A DNA stretch of 64,000 nt from Arthrobacter_J sp038199985 (lineage in GTDB: Bacteria; Actinomycetota; Actinomycetes; Actinomycetales; Micrococcaceae). The translations under genes were made by a program, and so were the position numbers. The stretch covers positions 1-64,000 of the forward strand of contig JBBPYK010000080.1 of NCBI GenBank assembly GCA_038199985.1, given 5' to 3'. The stretch's first letter is position 1. Each line of letters opens with the position of its first letter. Of this stretch, positions 52,832-61,145 are shown piece by piece. The notes under the pieces were generated by a model that did no database searches, was not told where the DNA came from, and saw only the letters and a list, made by a program, of their open reading frames with translations.

Positions 52832-53756
52832 GCGGGCCATGGCGGGGCGCTATGCTCTGCTCCCGCAGCACATCTGCCAGCCGGTCCATGAAGAGGCGGA
52901 CCCGAGCCGTCTGCTTGTCATTGATGAGTAGAGCGAAAATGCTACGGGCCAAACGAATCTCCGGAACATCGAGGACCACCACGCCCTCCGTTTTGTGAAC
53001 CATGGCAAGTTCGGGCACCAGCGACGCACCAAGGCCAGCCGCTGCCATTTCCAGACACGCGTTGAAATCGTCGCAGTACGACACAACGCGTGGGTGCAGG
53101 TTGCAGCTGGCAAAGAGCCGTTCAATAACGGCGGCGTCGCTGGTACCTGGATGATGAACTATCCACGGCATATCGCTCAGTTGCGCTGCTGTAACCTCTG
53201 AGCCGGGACGAATACCCCAAGATTCCGGGAGAACTACCCTGAAATTGTCGTCACCAATCCACTGCCGGCTAACTGAAGAGGGCCACGCAAGCCCGCCCTG
53301 GCCCACCTGATAGACAAGAGCGACGTCGAGTTCACCACCCGAGCGTAGCCCCTGAATAGTTTGCGACGGTTCGGCTACATACACCTTCAGATTGATACCG
53401 AGATCGCGCCATTCCGGCGCTCGCAGGAGCCGGGGAAGTGCATAGGTGGCAAGGGAAGGAAAAATGCCTAGCCGAAGTTCCTGTGAGGTGCCCTGTTCGG
53501 TTCGGGTTGTTGCTGCCATCAGCGCGTCAAGGTCGGTAAGGACCTTCGCCGCATGTCGAGCCATGACCACGGCGGCTTCCGTGGGCGCAATGCTCCTGGC
53601 AGCCCGCTCAAAGAGGCTGACCCCGCTGTCTCTTTCCAGTGCAGACATCTGCTGGGAAACAGCTGAAGCGGTGTATCCCAATCGATTCGCTGCGGCGGCG
53701 AATGAGCCAGAACGGATGACTTCGAGCAGCGTACGCAGGTGAATTGGATTTACCAC
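52821..53756 (-). CDS. LysR-family transcriptional regulator
   Basis: A 311-residue protein. The N-terminal winged helix-turn-helix is HLRTLLEVIRSGSFAAAANR followed by YTASAVSQQMSALERD, and the C-terminal substrate-binding domain begins near residue 90 (ELRLGIFPSLATYALPRLL). Neighbour metE suggests possible control of methionine genes, but the gene converges on metE and shares no promoter with it; the nearest divergent gene is the large protease 188 bases away. Ligand is unknown. Confidence 0.88.
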   Translation of the reverse strand: MVNPIHLRTLLEVIRSGSFAAAANRLGYTASAVSQQMSALERDSGVSLFERAARSIAPTEAAVVMARHAAKVLTDLDALMAATTRTEQGTSQELRLGIFPSLATYALPRLLRAPEWRDLGINLKVYVAEPSQTIQGLRSGGELDVALVYQVGQGGLAWPSSVSRQWIGDDNFRVVLPESWGIRPGSEVTAAQLSDMPWIVHHPGTSDAAVIERLFASCNLHPRVVSYCDDFNACLEMAAAGLGASLVPELAMVHKTEGVVVLDVPEIRLARSIFALLINDKQTARVRLFMDRLADVLREQSIAPRHGPLKR

Positions 53757-53851
53757 CAGTGTTCCTTTCGCTGAGCTTCAGTAATTCAGCGTAGTCCGTT
53801 CAAGAAATTCCGCCCGACGCTGCTGTATCCACCTTAGACTGACGAACGTTA

Positions 53852-53867
53852 TGTGTTCTGGATCACA
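53852..53867. promoter_or_regulatory. CRP/GlxR-like operator before the subtilase gene
   Basis: TGTGTTCTGGATCACA matches the TGTGA-N6-TCACA consensus with one mismatch and is nearly palindromic. It lies 78 bases before the protease start in the 188-base region divergent from the LysR gene. cAMP-dependent control of an exoprotease would be reasonable. Confidence 0.45.
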
Positions 53868-53944
53868 CGATTCGGCATAGCAGTAGATGTTAGGAGTCGC
53901 TCCTTGCCAGGAGCCGAACTCGTCTTACGAATCAATGGAGAATT

Positions 53945-56900
53945 GTGAACGAGCAAATGCCCCTGCGTCCTGACAGGCGCACCAGAACCCGATCGCTGCG
54001 GACACTTGCCGCAACGGCGGCGTTGTCCATGACGGTCGCCGGCCTTGCCGGTACGGCCCAAGCCGCACCCGGAACGATCCTGCCCGATGAAGTTGCAGGT
54101 GCGTCCACTTTCACCGCCGGAAAGTACCTGATCACGCTGAAGTCCCCAGCGGTCAGCACCTACGGTGGCGGAATCAACGGTATGGCGGCAACTGCGCCCG
54201 CCAACGGGAAAGTCCTCGAAGGAAGTTCTGCTCCGGTCGTGAGTTACTCGACGTACCTGGAGAAGAAACAGAGCAGCGTCGCGGCTGCCGTGGGGGTGTC
54301 CCCGTTGTATCACTACACGATGGCCACCAATGGATTCGCGGCGGAATTGACGGCAGATCAAGCCGCTAGCCTGGCTGTCAACGAGAATGTTGCAGGCCTT
54401 GAGCCTGACGCAATGCTTCAACTGCAGCGTTCAACCACCGACTTTCTGGGACTAGGTGATGACGCCAACGGGAAGGGTGGAGTCTGGGAGAGCTTGGGCG
54501 GCGTCGATAATGCTGGCAAAGGCATCGTCGTAGGAGTTATCGACAGCGGAATCGCTCCCGAAAATCCTTCGTTTGCAGGTGCACCCCTGACCAGCGATCC
54601 GGGCTCGGTCCCGTATCTCGAGGGAGACGCCATCGTCTTCGATAAGGCCGACGGCGGAACATTTTCGGGTGCCTGCGAAACGGGTGTGCAGTTCACCGCT
54701 GATGACTGCAACACGAAATTGATCACAGCTCGGTACTTTGTTGGTGGATACGGCGTGAGCAAAATTGCGCCGGTGGACGCCGGGGAGTATGAGTCACCCC
54801 GAGACGGAAACGGGCACGGCTCGCACACTGCCAGCACCGCAGCCGGGAACTTCGGCGTCGACGCAGTCCTCGACAATGGTGCTGTTCAGAAGATTTCCGG
54901 CGTAGCGCCAGCAGCCAAAATCGCCGCTTACAAGGCGTGCTGGACAGGAATCGACTCCGCAGGATGCAGCATGCTGGATATCCTGGGTGCAATCGATGCA
55001 GCCGTTGAGGACGGCGTCGACGTCCTCAACTACTCCATTGGGGGTGCTGCAGCCAGTAGTACCGTCGAGATCACGGATAGGGCATTTCTCGCCGCCGCAA
55101 ATGCAGGAATCTTTGTCGCCGCGGCAGCCGGTAACTCTGGACCCGCCGCCTCAACACTGGACAACGCATCACCGTGGATCACCACCGTGGCCAACACCAC
55201 GTACACCACCCCTCAGTCGGGGGTTAATTTAGGCGATGGGACCAGCATCACCGGTGCATCGGTGAGCGTTCCCGTTGACGGAGTCCCCTCAACACCGCTC
55301 GTCAACGCCGCCATCGTAGGCTCTGCTGGAGTGGAAAATCCGGAGGTCTGTGCCGCCAAATCTCTGGATCCTGCGAAGGCTACAGGAACCATCGTCGTCT
55401 GTGACCGTGGTGCAGTGGCACTGGTTGAAAAGGCCGCTGAGGTCAAGCGCGCTGGCGGAATAGGCATGATCATGATCAACGCTCCGGGCGGATCAACCGG
55501 CATCCATGCGATTGGATTCGCTGTCCCGACCGTCCACCTTGAAGTAGATCACTATGATGCGGTTAAGACGTATGCGGCAACCGCCGGAGCCACGGCGGCG
55601 CTCGTGGCAGTGCCGGAGACTCCACTCGATATCCCTGCACCGCAAATCGCTCCCTCATCAAGTCGAGGGCCAATCACCGTGGATGGGCAGAACCTGCTCA
55701 AGCCCGACGTCGGAGCCCCCGGCACGGGAGTTTTGGCTGCAGGAGCGAACGCTGCGGACGCTGAATCACAACACGTCTTCATGTCTGGAACCTCTATGGC
55801 GTCACCTCACGTCGCGGGCCTTGGTGCCCTCTACCTGGGAAACAAGCCGAACGCATCCCCAGCAGAAGTGAAATCAGCACTGATGACCAGCGCCTACGAC
55901 CTCGTCAACGACGCCGGTGACTCCACCCAGGACGTTTTCGCGCAAGGTGCCGGACAGGTTAACCCAGAAAAGTTCCTCAACCCCGGCTTGTACTTCCCCG
56001 CAGGAAAAGCGGACTGGGACGGCTACCTGAAATGGGCCGGATTCAACACCGGCGTCGAACCGATCAACGGGACGGACTTGAACCTCCCCTCCATCGCCGT
56101 CGGATCTATGGCAGGCGTCCAAGAAGTCACCAGAACGGTCAAGGCCACCGAGGCCGGAACGTTTACAACCAGTGTTGATCTGCCGGGGTTCGATGTCACC
56201 GTCAGCCCGTCAAGCTTGACTTTCGACAAGCCAGGGCAGGAAAAGTCCTTCACTATCGCTTTCGCCCACACCACCGCACCGGTCAAGTCATTCTCTACCG
56301 GATACCTGACGTTGAACGGTGACAACGGCCACAATGTGCGCATGCCGCTCGCAGTGAAGCCCAGCGCACTGATTGTTCCGGACACTATCGAAGCAACTGG
56401 TACAAACGGATCCTCGACGGTCGAAATCACTGCCGGCGCTGACGGGATGGTGGTTCCTGAGGTTGCTGGTTTGTTCAGTGCCAAAGCTTTCGCTGCCACT
56501 GACGGTTATCCAGTTTCCGGGCGTTTCAGTTTCCCGGTCGAAGGTGATCCTAGCGCTCCTGAAAGCGAACACAGCGGTGTGCTTGCGTCAACTGAGGAAA
56601 CTTTGAGTTTCTCCATGAAGGTACCTGTTGGAGTATCGCAACTCACGGTGACGCTCGACGGCGTGAGTGATGGCGCTGACTTGGACTTTTACGGGTTCAG
56701 GATGGCCGAGTCCGGTAAGTTCTGGGCAGAGTTTTTCAACGACGGCGCATCTGCTGCCGACGATGAAAAGCTCGTTCTGGAAAACCCGGCTGCTGGAACC
56801 TATCGGTTCAATGTCTACGCGTGGAGCATGGGCTCGGATCCGACAGTTCCCTTTGACCTATCGACCATGTTGGTGACGGACGGCCCGAGCGAGCACCCGC

Positions 56901-57760
56901 TGACGGTAACGCCAACAGAAGTCAGTGTGAAGAAGGGGGAGGCTGCAGAATTCGATATTTCGTGGAAGGACCTCGATCCGAACACAAAGTACCAAGGCAT
57001 GATCACCTACGGCGATCGTCCGGGTTCAACCTCTGTAGTCATCAACTCTGGCGAGGGTTCGACGCCGACGCCGACTGTGACGCCTACTGCAACGCCATCG
57101 CCGACGCCGACGCCTACTGCAACGCCATCGCCGACGCCGACTGTGACGCCTACTGCAACGCCATCGCCGACGCCGACACCGGGGCCACGTTTTCGGGACA
57201 TCCCCGGTACGAAGTTCGAGGAACAGGTCAACTGGATGTCGGATCAGGGTCTGACAACCGGCTATCCGGATGGAACGTACCGGCCGTTGGTGAAGGTCAA
57301 TCGGGACGCTATGGCAGCGTTCCTGTACAGGTTGGCTGGTGAACCTACGTTCGATGCGCCGAAGGTGTCACCATTCAAGGACGTAGCAACAAATAACCTG
57401 TTCTACAAAGAGATTTCGTGGATGGAATCAGTTGGCCTCTCTACGGGCTACCACGACAAAACCTTTCGTCCGGTTACTCCGGTCAACCGTGACGCAATGG
57501 CGGCCTTCATGAAACGGTTTGCTGGCGATGTCTGCGATGTTGAATCAGCCCGTACCTATAAGGCGCCTGATTCCCGACCGTTCAGCGACGTGCCGACGTG
57601 GGACCAGTTCCACGATGAGATCTCCTGGCTCAAGGACGTCGGCGTTACTACCGGCTACCCTGATGGCACCTATCACAGGCTGGAAGGAACGAGCAGGGAA
57701 GCGATGGCTGCGTTCGTCTACCGGCTCGCTGATATCACGGGCCCGTGTGGCCGTGACTAA
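53945..57760 (+). CDS. Large secreted subtilisin-like serine protease with S-layer homology repeats
   Basis: A 1271-residue S8 peptidase. A signal peptide (residues about 1-40, ending GTAQAAPG) is followed by an I9-like propeptide. The catalytic triad is Asp200 (VIDSGIAPEN), His291 (GNGHGSHTAS) and Ser617 (SGTSMASPH). A PA domain lies between His and Ser (about 430-540). Then come a fibronectin-like region (about 690-1030), a Thr-Pro linker (about 1040-1075) and three SLH repeats (about 1080-1270) that would hold the enzyme on the cell wall. Start GTG 53945 has GGAGA upstream. It is one of the largest genes here. Confidence 0.95.
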   Translation: MNEQMPLRPDRRTRTRSLRTLAATAALSMTVAGLAGTAQAAPGTILPDEVAGASTFTAGKYLITLKSPAVSTYGGGINGMAATAPANGKVLEGSSAPVVSYSTYLEKKQSSVAAAVGVSPLYHYTMATNGFAAELTADQAASLAVNENVAGLEPDAMLQLQRSTTDFLGLGDDANGKGGVWESLGGVDNAGKGIVVGVIDSGIAPENPSFAGAPLTSDPGSVPYLEGDAIVFDKADGGTFSGACETGVQFTADDCNTKLITARYFVGGYGVSKIAPVDAGEYESPRDGNGHGSHTASTAAGNFGVDAVLDNGAVQKISGVAPAAKIAAYKACWTGIDSAGCSMLDILGAIDAAVEDGVDVLNYSIGGAAASSTVEITDRAFLAAANAGIFVAAAAGNSGPAASTLDNASPWITTVANTTYTTPQSGVNLGDGTSITGASVSVPVDGVPSTPLVNAAIVGSAGVENPEVCAAKSLDPAKATGTIVVCDRGAVALVEKAAEVKRAGGIGMIMINAPGGSTGIHAIGFAVPTVHLEVDHYDAVKTYAATAGATAALVAVPETPLDIPAPQIAPSSSRGPITVDGQNLLKPDVGAPGTGVLAAGANAADAESQHVFMSGTSMASPHVAGLGALYLGNKPNASPAEVKSALMTSAYDLVNDAGDSTQDVFAQGAGQVNPEKFLNPGLYFPAGKADWDGYLKWAGFNTGVEPINGTDLNLPSIAVGSMAGVQEVTRTVKATEAGTFTTSVDLPGFDVTVSPSSLTFDKPGQEKSFTIAFAHTTAPVKSFSTGYLTLNGDNGHNVRMPLAVKPSALIVPDTIEATGTNGSSTVEITAGADGMVVPEVAGLFSAKAFAATDGYPVSGRFSFPVEGDPSAPESEHSGVLASTEETLSFSMKVPVGVSQLTVTLDGVSDGADLDFYGFRMAESGKFWAEFFNDGASAADDEKLVLENPAAGTYRFNVYAWSMGSDPTVPFDLSTMLVTDGPSEHPLTVTPTEVSVKKGEAAEFDISWKDLDPNTKYQGMITYGDRPGSTSVVINSGEGSTPTPTVTPTATPSPTPTPTATPSPTPTVTPTATPSPTPTPGPRFRDIPGTKFEEQVNWMSDQGLTTGYPDGTYRPLVKVNRDAMAAFLYRLAGEPTFDAPKVSPFKDVATNNLFYKEISWMESVGLSTGYHDKTFRPVTPVNRDAMAAFMKRFAGDVCDVESARTYKAPDSRPFSDVPTWDQFHDEISWLKDVGVTTGYPDGTYHRLEGTSREAMAAFVYRLADITGPCGRD
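57055..57185 (+). repeat. Tandem repeat encoding the Thr-Pro linker
   Basis: A 30-base unit encoding TPTATPSPTP begins at 57079, 57109 and 57145; a six-base TV insertion precedes the third copy. Slippage here would change linker length between strains without changing the frame. Confidence 0.85.
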
Positions 57761-57776
57761 GTAGTTTCGGCGTGAT

Positions 57777-57815
57777 GGGACGGGTGCCGGTGAAAACTGG
57801 TACCCGTCCCTTCTT
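57777..57815 (+). terminator. Terminator after the subtilase gene
   Basis: GGGACGGGTGCC (57777-57788) pairs with GGTACCCGTCCC (57799-57810) with one G-T pair, followed by TTCTT. Confidence 0.8.
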
Positions 57816-57846
57816 AACGTCGTGGTGGTTCCGGCAGGCTCGGTTG

Positions 57847-58077
57847 CGACACGCCGGGGTGGGTCCGACACGGGGACAAGTTTAAGTTATTTGGCTGTGC
57901 GCAACGTGGTCCACAGGTTGTGGACGAGGCGCTCAGAACGCGCTGTTCACGCGCTTTCTGAGTGCCAACGCCTGTGGATTTCTTGTGGACGGACCTCGGC
58001 GCGAATGACATACTTGTAATACATCATCTTGGGGTTTCGAGCGATGGCATGCACTAGATGTAGTATCTAGGTATGCA
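57847..58077 (+). promoter_or_regulatory. nrdHIEF control region with DnaA-like and NrdR boxes
   Basis: DnaA-like boxes with TCCACA/TGTGGA cores lie at 57907-57915, 57919-57927, 57973-57981 and 57984-57992; the first two form an inverted pair. NrdR-box cores are CATCATCTTG (58022-58031) and CTAGATGTAG (58054-58063), 32 bases apart. A -10-like TAGTAT (58061-58066) overlaps the second box. A 52-base block at 57864-57915 is identical to the prophage copy and ends in the first DnaA-like box, which suggests at least one further site in it. E. coli nrdAB is also controlled by DnaA and NrdR. The 57761-57846 part holds only the previous terminator. Confidence 0.85.
58019..58066 (+). promoter_or_regulatory. 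Tandem NrdR boxes of nrdHIEF
   Basis: Each ten-base core fits CwAtATaTwG at eight positions, and the three-turn spacing is that of established NrdR operators. The second box covers the probable -10 element, so NrdR with dATP would repress the operon when dNTPs are high. Confidence 0.8.
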
Positions 58078-58177
58078 AACGGTTGCTCGCAGAGCCGGTT
58101 TCGGGACAACGATTTCGTCTTCTGGAGACACGGCAGACGCGTTGTTAAGGCTTTCGGCGCAACTCAAAAATCAGTGA
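58073..58177 (+). CDS. 34-codon open frame between the NrdR boxes and nrdH
   Basis: ATG 58073 lies seven bases after TAGTAT, so transcription from this promoter would begin at or next to the start codon, giving a leaderless short open frame of 34 residues that ends 19 bases before nrdH. The product (ARRAGFGTTISSSGDTADAL core) has no recognised family. Its prophage counterpart at 6125 has the same start context but a different protein. It may be a translated leader rather than a functional peptide. Confidence 0.4.
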   Translation: MQTVARRAGFGTTISSSGDTADALLRLSAQLKNQ

Positions 58178-58196
58178 CTTACAAGGGGAGAACGAC

Positions 58197-58442
58197 ATGA
58201 CTGTTACGGTCTACACGAAACCAGCGTGTGTGCAGTGCAACGCAACTTACCGTGCGCTGGACAGGAAGGGAATCACCTACCGCAGCGTCGACATTTCTCA
58301 AGACCCGGAGGCACTTGAGCAGGTGCGCGCCTTGGGTTACATGCAAGCACCCGTTGTAGTCACTGAGCAGGATCATTGGTCAGGCTTCCGCCCGGACAAA
58401 ATTGATTCCCTTGGCCTCAGCGCGGCCACATCCGTCGCATAG
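58197..58442 (+). CDS. nrdH: Glutaredoxin-like protein NrdH
   Basis: An 81-residue thioredoxin-reducible electron donor for class Ib ribonucleotide reductase. The redox motif CVQC is at residues 11-14 and the typical WSGFRPDKI C-terminal motif is present. ATG 58197 has AAGGGGAG six bases upstream. It is the first annotated gene of nrdHIEF. Confidence 0.95.
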   Translation: MTVTVYTKPACVQCNATYRALDRKGITYRSVDISQDPEALEQVRALGYMQAPVVVTEQDHWSGFRPDKIDSLGLSAATSVA

Positions 58443-58471
58443 CTTGAAGTAGTTTTCCGGAGCTGGGTCTG

Positions 58472-58951
58472 ATGAAAGCTGAACTCATTAATGAACACAG
58501 CGCAGAGGTCAACGAGGATCCCGCGTCAGCGACGAGGGCGTCTCTCATCTACTTTTCGTCGGTTTCGGAGAACACCCACAAATTTGTCCGCAAACTCGAT
58601 GTGTCTATGGCTCGTATGCCGGTTTTTACCCGTGAATCAACTCTGCTAGCCGCGCGCCCCTTCGTCCTTGTACTTCCCACGTACGGCGGAGTGTCCGGCA
58701 AAGGGGCGGTGCCCAAGCAGGTCATCAAGTTCCTCAACGTCGAATCGAACCGGGTGTTGCTTCGCGGAGTGATAGGAGCCGGCAACACCAACTTCGGGGA
58801 AACCTACTGCCTGGCGGCCGATGTAGTGGCCGCAAAATGCAGTGTCCCCGTCCTCTATAAATTTGAACTGATGGGCACATCTGAGGATGTAACCCGTGTA
58901 AACAAGGGATTGGAAAAGTTTTGGACACAACAGTGGCAGAACCAGAAATGA
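58472..58951 (+). CDS. nrdI: Flavodoxin-like protein NrdI
   Basis: A 159-residue FMN protein that generates the oxidant for building the dimanganese-tyrosyl radical in NrdF. IYFSSVSENTHKFVRKL (phosphate loop) and LPTYGGVSGKGAVPKQ are the NrdI signature, and GNTNFGETYC is the flavin-contact loop. Its 20 N-terminal residues exceed the usual start, so ATG 58472 may be slightly early, but no better start with a ribosome site was found. Confidence 0.92.
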   Translation: MKAELINEHSAEVNEDPASATRASLIYFSSVSENTHKFVRKLDVSMARMPVFTRESTLLAARPFVLVLPTYGGVSGKGAVPKQVIKFLNVESNRVLLRGVIGAGNTNFGETYCLAADVVAAKCSVPVLYKFELMGTSEDVTRVNKGLEKFWTQQWQNQK

Positions 58952-61095
58952 TCAACGTCGGCGGGGAGACCCCGTTGCCAGATGCTTACAAGGGGCTCGG
59001 ATACCACGAGCTGAACGCCATGTTGAACCTCTATGGTTCCGACGGCGAGATCCAGTTCGAGGCGGACCGCGAGGCAGCACACCAGTACTTCCTCCAGCAC
59101 GTCAACAACAACACTGTTTTCTTCCACGATCTGGAGGAAAAACTCGACTACCTCGTCAAGAACGAATACTACGAGCGCGAGACGTTGGATCAGTACACGA
59201 TGAACTTCATCCGCGATCTTTATGCGCACGCATACAAGAAGAAGTTCCGGTTTGAGACGTTCCTTGGCGCTTTCAAGTTCTACACTTCGTACACGCTGAA
59301 AACTTTCGACGGCAAGCGTTTCCTGGAGCGCTATGAAGATCGTGTGTGCATGGTGGCGTTGCACCTGGCCGGCGGGAACGAAGACCTCGCTACTCGTATG
59401 GTGGACGAGATTGTCGAAGGCCGGTTCCAGCCCGCAACGCCCACCTTCCTCAATGCGGGGAAGAAGCAGCGCGGTGAGCTGGTTTCATGCTTCCTACTGC
59501 GTATCGAAGACAACATGGAATCGATTGGCCGGTCCATCAACTCGGCACTGCAGCTGTCCAAACGGGGTGGTGGCGTCGCTTTTGCCCTGACAAACATCCG
59601 CGAGGTTGGGGCTCCGATCAAACAGATCGAGAACCAGTCCTCCGGTGTCATCCCCGTCATGAAGCTGCTCGAAGACAGCTTCTCTTACGCGAATCAGCTG
59701 GGCGCACGCCAAGGTGCCGGGGCTGTCTACCTGCACGCGCACCACCCAGATATCAACCGCTTCCTCGACACCAAGCGGGAAAATGCGGATGAGAAGATAC
59801 GCATCAAGACGCTCTCCCTCGGCGTCGTCATTCCGGACATCACTTTCGAGCTGGCCAAGACTGACGAGGACATGTACCTCTTCTCGCCGTACGACGTCGA
59901 AAAGGTATATGGCGTTCCGTTCTCCGATATTTCTGTGACTGAGAAGTATTACGAAATGGTGGACGATTCGCGGATCAAGAAGTCCAAGATCAAGGCGCGT
60001 GAATTCTTCCAGACGCTGGCAGAGATCCAGTTCGAATCGGGCTACCCGTACATCATGTTCGAAGACACGGTGAACCGAGCCAACCCCATCGACGGCAAGA
60101 TCATCATGTCCAACCTGTGTTCGGAGATTCTGCAGGTTTCGCAGCCGACTACCTACAACGATGACCTTTCCTACGCCGATATCGGCAAGGACATCTCGTG
60201 CAACCTGGGTTCGCTCAACATCGCGAAGACCATGGATTCACCGGACTTTGGATCCACCATAGAGACGGCCATCCGGTCATTGTCAGCCGTATCGGTGATG
60301 TCCAACATCACCTCGGTTCCGTCAATCGCAAAGGGCAACGAGCAGTCTCACGCCATCGGTCTGGGCCAGATGAACCTACATGGTTATCTGGCGCGGGAGC
60401 GGGTCCATTACGGTTCCGAAGAGGGCCTGGACTTCACGAACATCTACTTCTATACGGTCCTTTACCATTGCGTTCGAGCTTCCAATCTTCTGGCGATGGA
60501 GACAGGGGAGACGTTCGGTGGTTTCGAGAAGTCCACGTACGCCTCAGGGGAGTTCTTCGACAAGTACACGGACAACGAATGGGTGCCACAGACAGGCCGC
60601 GTCAAAGAGCTATTTGAGGGTCTGCACATCCCCACTCAGGATGATTGGCGTGGGCTGAAGGAATCCGTTATGAAGCACGGAATCTACAACCAGAACCTTC
60701 AGGCGGTGCCGCCCACAGGCTCGATTAGCTACATCAACAACTCGACGTCATCGATTCATCCTGTTGCTGCGCGGATCGAGATCCGCAAGGAGGGCAAGAT
60801 CGGGCGTGTCTATTACCCGGCTCCGTACCTGACAAACGACAACGTGGACTACTACCAGGACGCGTACGAAATTGGATACGAGAAGATCATTGACACTTAC
60901 GCCGCCGCTACGCAGCATGTCGATCAAGGCCTGTCGCTGACGCTGTTCTTCAAGGACACGGCAACCACGCGTGACATCAACAGGGCGCAGATCTATGCAT
61001 GGCGGAAGGGCATCAAGACTCTCTACTACATCCGTCTGCGGCAGCTTGCTCTGGAGGGGACTGAGGTAGAGGGTTGTGTCAGCTGCATGCTGTGA
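58948..61095 (+). CDS. nrdE: Class Ib ribonucleotide reductase alpha subunit
   Basis: A 715-residue catalytic subunit reducing ribonucleoside diphosphates. The active-site cysteines are visible in GELVSCFLLR, SNLCSEILQV and KDISCNLGS, and the C-terminal redox pair is EGCVSCML. ATG 58948 overlaps the nrdI stop (ATGA) and gives the normal GLGYHELNAMLNLY N-terminus; TTG 58921 or GTG 58933 would add up to nine residues. Being class Ib, it lacks the N-terminal ATP-cone, so overall dNTP control relies on transcription (NrdR). Confidence 0.96.
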   Translation: MINVGGETPLPDAYKGLGYHELNAMLNLYGSDGEIQFEADREAAHQYFLQHVNNNTVFFHDLEEKLDYLVKNEYYERETLDQYTMNFIRDLYAHAYKKKFRFETFLGAFKFYTSYTLKTFDGKRFLERYEDRVCMVALHLAGGNEDLATRMVDEIVEGRFQPATPTFLNAGKKQRGELVSCFLLRIEDNMESIGRSINSALQLSKRGGGVAFALTNIREVGAPIKQIENQSSGVIPVMKLLEDSFSYANQLGARQGAGAVYLHAHHPDINRFLDTKRENADEKIRIKTLSLGVVIPDITFELAKTDEDMYLFSPYDVEKVYGVPFSDISVTEKYYEMVDDSRIKKSKIKAREFFQTLAEIQFESGYPYIMFEDTVNRANPIDGKIIMSNLCSEILQVSQPTTYNDDLSYADIGKDISCNLGSLNIAKTMDSPDFGSTIETAIRSLSAVSVMSNITSVPSIAKGNEQSHAIGLGQMNLHGYLARERVHYGSEEGLDFTNIYFYTVLYHCVRASNLLAMETGETFGGFEKSTYASGEFFDKYTDNEWVPQTGRVKELFEGLHIPTQDDWRGLKESVMKHGIYNQNLQAVPPTGSISYINNSTSSIHPVAARIEIRKEGKIGRVYYPAPYLTNDNVDYYQDAYEIGYEKIIDTYAAATQHVDQGLSLTLFFKDTATTRDINRAQIYAWRKGIKTLYYIRLRQLALEGTEVEGCVSCML

Positions 61096-61145
61096 TGCCC
61101 CCCCGCTTAAGCTCCACCAATACTTTTTTTGAGAGGTAAGTAGCC

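Noticed and set aside
57055..57185. Regular repeats suggesting a CRISPR or satellite
   Set aside because: They encode an in-frame Thr-Pro linker and have no spacers.
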